Source: Ptychodera flava
Taxonomy: Eukaryota; Hemichordata; Enteropneusta; Ptychoderidae
Assembly: GCF_041260155.1 (NCBI RefSeq)
Contig: NC_091930.1
Span: 36,391,763 to 36,455,762, forward strand
Length of the DNA stretch: 64,000 nucleotides
Direction: 5' to 3'
Numbering within the stretch: the first letter of the stretch is position 1; each line of letters starts with the position of its first letter. Positions 40,196-51,289 of the stretch are shown in pieces. The notes under the pieces were generated by a model that was given only the letters and a program-made list of their open reading frames with translations, searched no databases and was not told the origin of the DNA. Made by a program: the position numbers and the translations under genes.

Positions 40196-40244
40196 GTACC
40201 ATGATGCAATTCCGTTCTCCCAACCGTGGAGAGGATCGATGCAA

Positions 40245-43200
40245 AGGGCCATAAGGCGCTGTGAGTCATAGCATGAGAGTAAAAAACTAATACATCTATA
40301 CAGTCGATAAAAATTGAATATGTCTATCATTATTATCATTATTGATACACCTACAAATTTAGTACCCTACTACACTCGAATATTGAATGATGACCAGTTT
40401 TCATCAAAAAAATCGCGCAGTTGTAGTACAGACCCTGTTGTTAATGAATTTATTATTACGAGTATTCTTGGTAAAAATCGATATTTCTGTCATCGTTGTG
40501 GACTCATAAGAGTACCCTACAGCACACGAATCCTAAATGATGATCAGTATTTATGCCAAATTCACGCAGTTGTATCGCACACCCTCAGAAATATGGAATA
40601 TAGTTACATTGCATCAGCATTGCTCAGTATAATTTGATGGGCGGTCGCAGTACTGCCACGGCAGACACTTGTAACAGTAAATAATAGGAATGGGGCCGAC
40701 TCTGATCCTCCCAAGCAGTGCACAGGCCTTCAAATAACTCATGTTTTCTTCACTGCTACTTGTTGCCTTCCGAAATTTCTACGCACAGGGGCAAGTCCAT
40801 CGGCCAGACTTCGAACTGGTCTGGATTTAGACCCTCGGCCGTGCGACATGTAAAGCCTTGGTCATCGAGAAATGATGCGTCATTGAGGATTCAGGCCATT
40901 TGCACTGCAATACCACTCAACAGGCAACGTATCTGATTTGCATAGATTCAAAACTGGCGCATCACACTTGCATGACGTCGGTGAGGGGTGGATCGATCAT
41001 TAGCATTTAGGTATGCCGATATCATCGATAGAACAGCCAATAACTGCCGCTGAATCGTGTGGCCAACTTTTGTAAGTATACAATAATGACAGAAATATTA
41101 ATTTTATCAAGGATATTAATAGTCACAAAATTAATATTATACAGGGCTCAGCCCTTGGTGTCGCGCCAGGGGTTAAGATTGGCAATGTTATTTGTATTGA
41201 TTCATGATAAAATAGAATTAATTGTTACTTCTTATACATTGTATGACCACTCAGTCTGAAAGGAGCTATGAAATTGCATAAAAGTTCGTGTTAGAGAGCC
41301 TCGTTTTCGTTACGCTGACCGCCACTGCAGTGAGGGATAAAATACGGCGAAAGGGTGGTCTTTAAATATCGACGTGCAGCAAAACGTACAATAGCTAGAA
41401 CTATAATTTTGCTTTCAGTTGTAGCATACATACTAATGATCTGTTTTGCTTGGGTAAACTCACAAAAGTTGAGAAGATTTTATTTAAATCGCTACAAAGT
41501 GGGTGGCGAGGTCGACCCGCCAAATGCGGAAGTAAACTTCACCTTTTTCGTAAAACAGCTCGATAATGACCTTAGAGGTCTTAAGCCAAGCCGAAAATTT
41601 CAGAAAATATTCATTTAACTATTATCAACATTTGGTGAAATTTTCATGACCGTGCGACCATGGACATGTATTTGCGGCAGTGTTGAATGTTGGCATGCAG
41701 TTACCATATCGCTGTATACGTAGATCTCGAGGGTCTATGAGTAAACGAACACCCGTTACGCTACGTACACTCCACGCTGTTTACCGCGACCAAACCACTT
41801 GTAGTCACACGGCGCGGGTGTTACACGATTAATCTTTCATTTTTTTCAAAGTTTACTCCTATAATCTCGGGTCACTGATGTTATATATAAATTAAGTATT
41901 TAATTAATGTCACATTATGACCATCAATACTTAAAAAAGTTTTTTGCTAGTTACATGAGTTATAAAATGTGCCAGTCTAGTTCGAGCACGCACGGTAATG
42001 CTAGCAGGGATGGCCGCAACGCGCAGCTGTTTACCGGCTATCATTCTAGCCGCATCTATATTTACGTACTCGTGTGCGGGATACAGAGTAGCCGTATATA
42101 TCCACGGAGAGTTTTTGCAGTCGATGTTATTTCCTACAGTTTTTGTATGCTTGCTAGCTACTAGAATGCGAAAACGGAAAAATCACTCATAAACGAAACA
42201 GCACTGCTAGTACGACGGGTGTCTACCACTATACTACGTGTACGGCCGCAGACAGCACTTGATAAACGTAGCCCTTCTGTCACCGTAGTGTTTTTTTTCC
42301 CATTTGCACTGTCCACGACTTTACCGAGAAGCCAGCCAGGCAGATTGTGTTGGCTAGTGAGGTAACACAAGCTTGCAGTCTTGCTTCCTCGTCACAATCA
42401 TTGAAAACATAAACAGAACCGAAAAATCTGCCAAGTTAGCCGGTGAGGACCGAGAAAGAGCTGAAAGAGTTTACGTGTACACTCACGCTGCGCTGTAGGT
42501 CGCCATGTTAGATTTAACACATGAACGTCGCTGCATAGTCAACTTCAACGAGACTTATTTCAAAAACGGAGGCTTAAGCCACTGAGATTTTTTCAGATCG
42601 TATGGACCTACTCAAGATACGTCCCCTCCCTACTTCTCATGGAAATTTGACTTTGGATATGCTTTTGCGGCAGTGTTTAGTGAACGGCATTTTCGGTCGC
42701 TCGAAAACCATGAAAATAAGGCTAACGCAAAAACGAATCGATAAAACCCCATAAAAAATCATCGGCGAACACTAACTAAGAGTACAATTCAGCCGCTAAC
42801 TGGAAACAGGACGGATGCTAAACGAAGGCTGAGATATCTGCGGATAAAATTCCGGCGAAAAATGCCATAACCGTCACTCACTGGCTAGAGGGCGCTGTTC
42901 GAATTTGAACTAAATCCCTAATTATGCATGCAAATGAAGTACCCTCCTTTCAGACTGACTATGCCCAGTTTCCCTCTGATTAAAGCAGTTCACGTACGTA
43001 GGTGACGACGTCAAACCCTGTAGCAGTGCAGGTATAGATTTTCTGTAATGTGTAAAAGTGTTGGACAAAATGGGCAATTTTACCATGATAACAGCCTATT
43101 GTGTCAAACAAGGGACGAATTATGCAACCATTATCATTGCAAAATTGACCGCACTGCCCACCTTGCACTTGCAAGCTGAAAACGCGTTCCGTCTAAAAAC

Positions 43201-43759
43201 TGGCAATTTGTGTATCTAATTATTGACACAGGGGCGCTTTTCTAAAATTCCATCCCAGCATTCTTTGCGCATGCCTCCGTTCATATGCACGACAGTTTTC
43301 TCCCTTTTTCTATTTTTTATGCGTGATATTAACGATATTTTGTATCAGCGACAAGGTGGATAATAACACTTACTGGCTAATAAAAGAGATATATTTTATA
43401 AATGGCATGTTATAAAATAATAATTTGCACGTTTCGTATTTGTTTATTTTCGAGTACTCAAAAAACATGGCGGCGCCCATGAAAGTAGGGTACACTTCCG
43501 GTTACTCGCATAGTATATTATGAATCTGCGCATGCGTAGTCAGTAAGCCGCTGGCGCGACTATTTATAACAGGGTCTGTACTACATCTGCGTGAATTTTT
43601 CATGGAAAGTGATCATCATTCAAGGTTCGAGTGCAGTAGGGTACTTTTGTCAGTATACAACAATGACAGAAATATTTACTTTTCAATCAAAAGTATTCAT
43701 AATCATGAATTGATTCATTTTTTACGCTCTTGCTATGACTGATAATGCCTTATGGCCCT
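40245..43759. mobile_element. Second long inverted-repeat element, composite
   Basis: The left end AGGGCCATAAGGC is matched inverted by GCCTTATGGCCCT ending at 43759. Similarity continues inward to about 40440 and 43570 (AGTCATAGCA, GTACCCTACTNCACTCGAA, GTAGTACAGACCCTGTT). Part of the arm is repeated in tandem at 40490-40600, and again inverted near 41070-41160. The stretch 40720-41060 is a diverged relative of the inner arms of the 36525-40195 element. A separate element is nested at 41252-42957. Target duplications were not found for the outer ends. Confidence 0.6.
41252..42957. mobile_element. Nested DNA element with CAGTCTGAAAGGAG ends
   Basis: Short terminal inverted repeats of 14 bp, CAGTCTGAAAGGAG, at 41252-41265 and 42944-42957, with ACT directly outside both ends (possible 3-bp duplication). 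Length 1,706 bp. It contains an 87-codon open frame (41355-41618, plus) with a basic N-terminus and one hydrophobic segment (IILLSVVAYILMICFAW). No transposase was recognised. Confidence 0.6.
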
Positions 43760-44125
43760 ATGGTCCGTGACCTGATTATGATCTGCCCTCATGTGACCGC
43801 CATCACACTTATCACGTCATAGCTCGACTGAGACCCGTGAACGCACTGATGCATGACGCTATCATGCCAGGTTATAAGTACCTTCCATTTCTAGGTAGCC
43901 AAATTAAAAAGCAGTTTCGATTACCCTACTGTTCCTACAGTACCCATGGTAGGCGTCCCTCAGAGTGTGAACGCAATATACGGAGTTCCAACATTTCAGA
44001 GCACCCATCTGGAGGAGGGCTATTTCGTTTGAAACATTCACCAGGGAGAGTTGATGAAAACGATATAATAAATTTGAAAATACTGCATTGAAAATTGAAT
44101 TCATAGAAGGGATGCCATAAGAGTG
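43760..44125 (-). promoter_or_regulatory. Displaced upstream region of reductase copy 3
   Basis: CCGTGACCTGAT, CTCATGTGACCGCCATCA, TTATCACGTCATAGCTCGAC and the following 230 bp align to the upstream blocks of copies 1 and 2. About 7.2 kb of inserted DNA (36525-43759) now separates it from copy 3. Confidence 0.5.
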
Positions 44126-45230
44126 TTTGAGATCATAATTTCTTCAAGAACGTACAAACAGGACACGCTTTTTGACGTGTATGGCAAAAATATTCCATAT
44201 TTAAATGTAATCCGTTGTTTATTAACAACATGGGACTGGAAAGGGAATATGAATTATGGGGATGTACGTCCAGGTCTGACAAAGCAGCAGTCGGGAAATA
44301 ATTACTTTATCACTAGTGCTAAAAATAGACTCGCTTCAAATTTATATTATTACACTAAGGAAAGATACACAACAATATCGGCTAGGAGTCCAGTGAAATG
44401 CACTTTCCGAAAGGTGAAACAGTCTCTGTTGACGATAGAAATGTCTCTGCTCTTCCTGATTTTCGAAGGCGAGATTGCCCCGTTAGTTGATTTGTTTACA
44501 GTTTGATTTGTTTATAGATAATTTATTATTCATTAGTGTATTTATTTGTACAATTATATCTATTTATTTTATTGATTTATTGGTTTATTTGCTAATTGTC
44601 ATGGCGACTTTTGTGCAATATGGTATGTTAGCTGCCTTGCCAAGGCAGTCTGACCGATATTTATTGAAATTTTCACGAAGTTTTCACCGTTATTGCTCAC
44701 TGGCATTTTTAGTAACGTTGACTTCATTTGAATTAATACTAATTTACAGGTGACATGTATCTTCCAGAAATATACAGGAAATGTTTCATTTTTTTCCGAT
44801 TGGACCAGGGATTGGCATTTAAAAAAGACAAGCAAAACGTGGTCACAATTTCTAGATCTAAACCCTAAAACTTGTTTTAAACACAACATATAGATAATTT
44901 TTTTGTAAAACAGTATGTCAACTGCACTGGTTAAACATTAACAATAAAATACTTATGTCTTGCAATTGGCTCATATTTATCCAAATTTCATCAATATTTC
45001 GACATATGGTAATATCTTAGGAACTTCAAATTTGATGCCTGGTATCTGACATGTGATTCCTGAAAACAAGACATTTGACCAACAATCGGGAGAAAAAAAA
45101 TCAAAAATACATACATACCATTTTTTTTTCTTTTTAACCTAAATGTCGCATACATTGTCCCCCTAATATAATAAAGTAATAACGACTCTCTTGACAAGAT
45201 ATCAATTGCAGATTATCAAAATCATATATT
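44126..45230. other. Duplicated flank without genes
   Basis: It corresponds in part to 29031-31260 (GAAATGTCTCTGCTCTT, GATAATTTATT). Open frames at 44123-44506 and 44599-44889 have no recognised domain. Confidence 0.4.
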
Positions 45231-45329
45231 TCTAATTGTTACCTATCTACCTACAATCTACCTACCTACACACCTAGACACCTACCTACACACATACATA
45301 TAAATTAGATGCTCAAGATAAGCTCTCTT

Positions 45330-45900
45330 TGATTTACCAAATGAGAGCTTAAAACAAAAAATAACATCGCCGTCAATACTTTAGTCTTTATAACAAAATA
45401 CAATCCATAAACCGAACCGAAGACATTCTAGCTTCCCTTTTTGAACAACAAACTTCAGTGGAACAACATGTTAACACAATCAATCAATCAATCAATCATT
45501 CAACACATTTCACCAATCAAAAATTAATTTTTAGAAGCGACTGATAAAGAAAAGTCTGTTTTCGAAAGATCGCAGTGTCACATTAGTCTCTCCGCTCCAG
45601 TGCAGGTCAACATCAAGACACGTAGATTACGGGTACATCTCACCATGGCTAATCAACATTTTACATAAAACACCCTAACATAATATACGCTTATAATCTA
45701 CACAATAGCATACACAGAACGCAAACAACTCACATATGAACGATGTGTTGAGTTGATTTCCCTTTTTTTTACATCCAGACAATTGAATACGCACATACGC
45801 ACATGTACTGCTTCAAAATTATATGATAATCTGCAACTTTCCATACAGAACAAGTAGATCTGATCGTCGGTGATTTTTTTTGTCAACAGTGTTTTAGTGC
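45330..45900 (+). mobile_element. Penelope-like 3'-end fragment (tentative)
   Basis: An ORF end with EDILASLFEQQ (near 45430) resembles ILASLLEEQ near 23255, followed by the GCGACTGATNNAGAAA motif (45538) shared with 23333 and 55733. Broken; it covers only the end of the element. Confidence 0.35.
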
Positions 45901-46079
45901 AACTCTAATTTTAGCTTAGAAAAGTGAAGTATCGTACAAACTGAAACGTCGGTGGTTTGACTTCACTTCTCTTACGTCATTCAGAGTGTGCACCTAAAAT
46001 ATAGTTGACCATTATTTTGTGTTTTCTACATAGATTTTAGTGGTTTTCAGTACTTGAAAAATTCCAGTTTTTATACTTC

Positions 46080-46378
46080 CATTTGGTTTTTGATTAAAGT
46101 TGACTTTTTATATAATATTTGTAGATGCAACTTACAATTTAACTTACAATAACTGAATAACTGACAATTTTCACTCATTATGTAAACCTAATCGCTGTAT
46201 ACCAGTATTATTTCAAAGTAATCCTTCCACGTTAGTGCAAACAAGTGTCAAAGGATTGATGAGTTACTAAGTAACACACAGAGACGAGCTGGCATTGAGG
46301 CCACCTACATGGAATGGTAAAGGCATTTGTCAAGGCACAGGCGTTCAAAGGCACTACAATAAAACAATTAACATTCAC
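46080..46378. repeat. Segmental duplication block, partner of 33260-33560
   Basis: Shared landmarks in the same order: ACTTACAATTTAA, AACCTAATCG, AGTAATCCTTC, GTGCAAAC, CATGGAATG, AGGCATNTGTCAAGGCA. It lies in the same position relative to reductase copies 3 and 4. Confidence 0.7.
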
Positions 46379-46717
46379 TTAAGGTAGAACGCACCTCGGG
46401 GACAGACATTCGGACTCTCAAACTTTTACAATTCTCTTCTGATATACCACATGTAGGGATTCATTTTAAAGCTCTTGGTGAAAGAAAACTTTTCACCGGC
46501 TTAGTTTTTCGAAATTCGAAAATTTGTATTTTTCTCCATAGAGTTAACAAAGGGATATATCGGTAAATCTTGGGTAATTTGTTTCTCTAGTACCAAAATT
46601 TGCACGGTGACCCCCTATTTTTATTCTTGATTTTGAAAGAGAATGATTGAAAGATTCCTTGAGGAAAGTTAGAACAAAAGTTTAAGTCTTTCACTTTCGA
46701 GGTGCATATTACCTTAA
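46379..46717. mobile_element. TTAA-flanked MITE, copy b
   Basis: Best-preserved copy: TTAAGGTAGAACGCACCTCG at the left and its inverse-like CGAGGTGCATATTACCTTAA at the right, with TTAA at 46379-46382 and 46714-46717. Length 339 bp, non-coding. Confidence 0.85.
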
Positions 46718-46753
46718 CTATTCCAAAACAAAGACAATTACATATCAACAATA

Positions 46754-46758
<5 letters not shown>

Positions 46759-46841
<83 letters not shown>
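46759..46841. repeat. (TA)n microsatellite
   Basis: About 80 bp of TA on the 3' side of reductase copy 4. Confidence 0.97.
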
Positions 46842-46843
<2 letters not shown>

Positions 46844-46941
46844 ACGCTGATAAAGCTGTTGACAGTCGCAATGTCAGGTCGAGATTCAGGGACTTATGGA
46901 ACAGTCACGTGTTCACTATCTCCTCCTTTGGCTTTGGTATC

Positions 46942-47739
46942 TCACTTGCAAATATCGTAATAATTAATATGGCTACCACTTTTGTAGTTATCTTCTTCAA
47001 GTAATGTTGTCAGTACTTTGCATGTGGATTCCACCGTTAAAAATATCCCTTTTTCTCTCATAACGGTGAGCCTTTTCCTCGTTAGTGGGTCACCAATATT
47101 TTCCATCCACTGCGAAGACATTTCGGTGTCTACTGAGCCGGGTGCGTAATTCAACACGCGAACATCTTGCTCTTCGAGGGTCACGACTCCGAACAGCATA
47201 TCTCTAGCGGCTTTCGCCGTGGCATATGCTGACACATAGGGCTGCGGCTTACATGCGTACGTCGAGGATACGTTGACGACCGTACGTCTGAGGCCTGACT
47301 TCTTCGAGAACATTTGCATGAACTTTGAGGTCAAGGTGATCACTGAGGTGATGTTGAAACCAAAATACTCCTGCAGCTCATTAGGATCATCGAAGTCGCA
47401 AACTTTTTTCGTGATGTCACCAAGTGACCCTGCATTGTGAAACAGCATAGCATGTGAGAACGTTCCAGATGGTGGAATGTTAGAGAACAAACTGGTGAGG
47501 GCTGTCGACAGCGCGGCAATGTTACCCATATCGCCTGTAACAGCACGCACATCGATTCCACTTCCATGCCGAGCCGCGACCAGCCTTTTCGTCTCCTGTA
47601 GTCCTGCTTCAGACCGGGCCGTCAATACAAAGCGTGAATTGTCTCCCACCTTCTCTGCGAGCTGGATAGCAATTCCACGGCCTATACCCCGACTGGCCCC
47701 GGTAATCAGACAGAAAGACGGTACTCCGAACACTGTCAT
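46942..47739 (-). CDS. Sepiapterin reductase-like protein, copy 4 (catalytic triad intact)
   Basis: Open single-exon frame of 265 residues starting MTVFGVPSFC at 47739. NADP motif TGASRGIG (13-20), HNAGSLGD (101-108), NVSS with catalytic Ser159, Tyr172 and Lys176 (SAYATAKAARD), and the family signature LEEQDVRVLNYAPGSVDT. The substrate-anchoring Asp257 of the human enzyme is Asn259 (SGSHINYYD), which may alter pterin binding. Expected role: NADPH-dependent reduction of a pterin or a related carbonyl in the cytosol. Its 5' flank for about 90 bp matches copy 3; beyond 47861 another repeat begins. Together with copy 5 it is the best candidate for an active enzyme. Confidence 0.9.
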   Translation of the reverse strand: MTVFGVPSFCLITGASRGIGRGIAIQLAEKVGDNSRFVLTARSEAGLQETKRLVAARHGSGIDVRAVTGDMGNIAALSTALTSLFSNIPPSGTFSHAMLFHNAGSLGDITKKVCDFDDPNELQEYFGFNITSVITLTSKFMQMFSKKSGLRRTVVNVSSTYACKPQPYVSAYATAKAARDMLFGVVTLEEQDVRVLNYAPGSVDTEMSSQWMENIGDPLTRKRLTVMREKGIFLTVESTCKVLTTLLEEDNYKSGSHINYYDICK

Positions 47740-47860
47740 TGCATTCGAGCTGTGGATGTCAACGATGGTTCAGTTTAAGAATAGAATAGCCCAAAAAAGT
47801 GTGGGACAGTTTGTGTTCTTCAAAAATGGCGTCGATCAGCACCATTACAATGTGATTGAA

Positions 47861-48340
47861 CTCACTCCCCGGGGGGAACTCCCATAGATGGCTATACGGG
47901 GAGGGTCCGCGCGAAAGGGGTCGTTTTTTGCACTGTTTGGTATCAGAAAGGGTATACTTTTCACGAGGTGTTGGTATGAGAAAGGGTCCGGTTTTAAACA
48001 CAAACTGACATTTGTTAAAAAATCATGCTGTCTACACTGGAAACCCATGTATCTACATCCCAGATCTACCATCAAATTTCCGATCTGTCGGTTTGACTGT
48101 TGGTACCCCTGGTACGCAAGGCGAGTGATTCGTATCTGTGTACGTAAGATAAACGTTCCATTTGTAAGCAGAGGAAAACGCCCTCAAGTAGTCTCGCGGT
48201 ATTCTGTGAGATTTTACATGTCAGATTTGACCAATTGCAGTAATGATGAGTCACAGATTTTAAATGATACATCGAAAATGTTTGACGGACTTAGCAGCAT
48301 TGAAGATCCGGATGATGTACCTGTAGAAATGTGAATACAA
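47861..48340 (+). repeat. Interspersed repeat upstream of reductase copy 4
   Basis: It starts with a GC-rich CTCCCCGGGGGGAACTCCCA and continues with AAAGGGTCGTTTTT- and GAAAGGGT-like steps. This style is seen in interspersed repeats of marine invertebrates, but no family can be named. The plus-strand open frame (47888-48334, 148 aa) shows no domain. The right limit is approximate. Confidence 0.4.
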
Positions 48341-49014
48341 TACATATTTTAAACTGTGTAACAGTCCAACAAATTTCTATCAAACCACATGATTGTTTGA
48401 ATCTGATGATTCTCAGTTCAGATATTTTTAGCAGACTGGGTACTCCTCTATTAAATTTTCAATGAGGTAACTTTTATTAAGGCAAACTTTCCAAATGACT
48501 TTCTGTTAAAGTGATACACATGAGAAGGTTCAGTCTCCTTAAAGTAGCTGAGAGAAATTTGATTCCCAGATTCATTATGTGGCTGTTTGATTCGCTCGAG
48601 TGTTAATATAACAATACCAACATTAATAAGATCCATGTTAACATCAATATGTTTATGGTACCTACATTGATAAAAGATGCAGACTGCCATAAAAAGCCAC
48701 CTTCTTTTCCATGTTTTATCAGGTCATTTTTCGATGACGCCTCATGTCAGTACTCTTGCCACTGGTCTTTACTATTGGCACTGTCAATTAATGAACAGTA
48801 TTTCCGAAATACTTACACGTTTCTGTAGTTGTGGAAGTATACTATTTTTTTATTCCATTTTTGAGAACAAATGTGTGCAAAGCTGTGTTTTTGTTACAGT
48901 GACACTGAAATTCTTTGTTCTGAGTACCATCACTTTTCCAGTCTTTGAACTTTGAGGACTTTCCACACTAAACAGTCTGTCTCTTTTGTCTTTCGTATTT
49001 CAGCCCTGACTGCT
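48341..49014. other. Gene-free stretch
   Basis: Nothing recognised on either strand. Confidence 0.35.
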
Positions 49015-50518
49015 GTCATTGTATCACCACTTTATATAGCAAGTGTAATTGCCTCAGGTCAAGTCCTTCAAGCTGTGTCTGCCAAACTGTGAAAGCTCAT
49101 TAGATATACACATCAAAGATTAGCTGACATGAAAATGCGAAATGACTTTCAATATTGCTTTTTAGCCTAATATCATCACTGTACATAGCATGTTTCACCA
49201 ACTTTGATCAAGTTAATCCGGGTATATATCCCTAATTTGAAAAGATCATTAAATATGCAAATTAGGAATCGGCTGAAGTAATGATGCTTAATGATTTTCA
49301 ATTATGTTATATCATAGTATCATCAATGTACATAGCAAGTTTCATCAACTTTGGTCAGTCAATTCAAGTAAATACAAAAGTTCATTACATATGCAAATTT
49401 AGAATTGGCTGAAGTAAAAATACTTATGACTTCATAAAAATACAAATGATAGAAGTAAACAAGCAAGAACATTATAGTAATGACCAATTGACATCAAAGA
49501 CTTGTTGACATTTTGCATTCAACTATCTTCGAAGGCAATATTGATCTAAATAATGTAAAACGAAATACACAATGCCAGACAAGGACAGCGGTTAACCAGT
49601 GCTTTATTGCAAATATACTTGCTGAAGCAAAAATGCCCAATGACTTTCAATAATGTTAAATCATAGTATCTTCAACATAAAGTTTTGTCAACTTTGGTTC
49701 AGTGAAATAAGATTATATCCCTAATTTGGAAAGTTCATTAAATATGCAAATTAGGAATTGGCTAAAGTATTGATGCTTATTGACTTTCAACAATGTTAAA
49801 TCATAGTCTCTCCAATGTACATAGCATGTTTCGTCAACTTTGGTCGAGTCAGTTCAGATATATATCCCTAATTTGGAAAGTTCATTAAATATGCAAACTG
49901 AGAATTGGCTGAAGTAAAGATGCCTTATAACTTTCAATAACGTTAAATTATAGTATCTCCATGTACACACACATAGTAAGTTTCGTCAATTTTGGTTGAG
50001 TCAATTCAGACATATCCCAAATTAGGAAAGCTCATTAAAAATGAAAATTAAGCATTGGCTGAAGTAAAAATGTTTAATGACTTTCAACAATGTCAGATCT
50101 TCAATATACATACCAAGTTTCGTCAACTTTGATTCAGTCAATCAGCATATATACCCTAATTAGGAAGTTCATTAAATATACAAATTAGCAGTTATCTTTC
50201 ATGTCATCCCTTAATACCTTTCCAGCTTATATATCTTGGTGTGGTCAGCATTTGTAGCATATTAAATCAATTGTGTGCAGTCGTTCTTAATGTATACCCG
50301 TTTTTTCTAAAATCATTAACTATGCAAATGGGCGAAAATATGCACGCGACACCCACGAAAAACTAATCAGTTCTTGCCATTTGTAAACTGAATCGATGTA
50401 GCAGATTTGATTCTGATCTGATATGCCATTTTTGAGATACAGGCCAACAGACACACAGACACACAGACACACAGACACAGACAGATATCGCAGCGACATT
50501 GTGTGTGAGCACGTGAGC
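49015..50518 (-). mobile_element. 147-bp-unit repeat family, copy B
   Basis: Read on minus, it starts GCTCACGTGCTCACAC (50518 down), then a (GTCT)n tract and CTGATTAGTTTTTCG, followed by about eight ~147-bp units with GGAAAGTTCATTAAATATGC seen on plus. It matches copy A unit by unit but lacks the right tip. The ~2-kb spacer between the CTG tract and the units in copy A is nearly absent here, so copy A carries extra DNA or B a deletion. Confidence 0.7.
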
Positions 50519-51289
50519 TAAATACGTGCTTTTTACCAATAGCCTAGAGAGTCACTCAGCCAGCGCACTTCTCCGCCGTCATACATGTATCACAGGGGAA
50601 CACACACCTTCGTTACAGTACATGTACACGGGTGTGCCAATTTAACGTTATACGAAGCATTATGTTGCTGCAAACTACTCTCAAATTATTTAATTAATTA
50701 TCTTTTTAATTCTTGTTCTTCTCCAGCCTTGCTCACTGAAGTTGAGATAGCTGGATAGCATGCAGGTGCTTCTTGATCATCCATATTTTATTTGCTATGT
50801 TGACTCACTTCATGATGACAAACTTTTCTGCCACCCCTTGAAAATGATTGCTAGTTTCCTAGGAAACTAATAATAGAATATTAAATGAGGACTATTTGTT
50901 TCTTGAATTCTTAATAGTATACAAATCTACTTGTTCCTGTCATTTTAAGGCAGAAAGCGCCAGAGGACAGATATCCTGACTGACGCACTTTTTATATTAT
51001 CTTTTTGGATAATATAGAAATGCTATCACGGCAAAAACATTCCAGAGTATTGAAAGCTGTGTCTTCAGATTATATTTTTGTCAACTTTAAACTCCTGCAT
51101 GAACCGCAGACGCATAATGCAAATAGCGTTAGTTTAAATGAAAGGTAAGAATATTAGAGCATTGTGGTGATAACGAGACTGGTGAAAACAAATCGTACAT
51201 ATACCGTCAAAGAGTGATAAACTACGTCACCCATCAGTATGCAAGACAATGATGATTTGAATAAGAGTGTTACGAATGCCAGGAAATCT
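50519..51289. other. Gene-free stretch
   Basis: Nothing recognised; no open frame with a domain. Confidence 0.35.
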
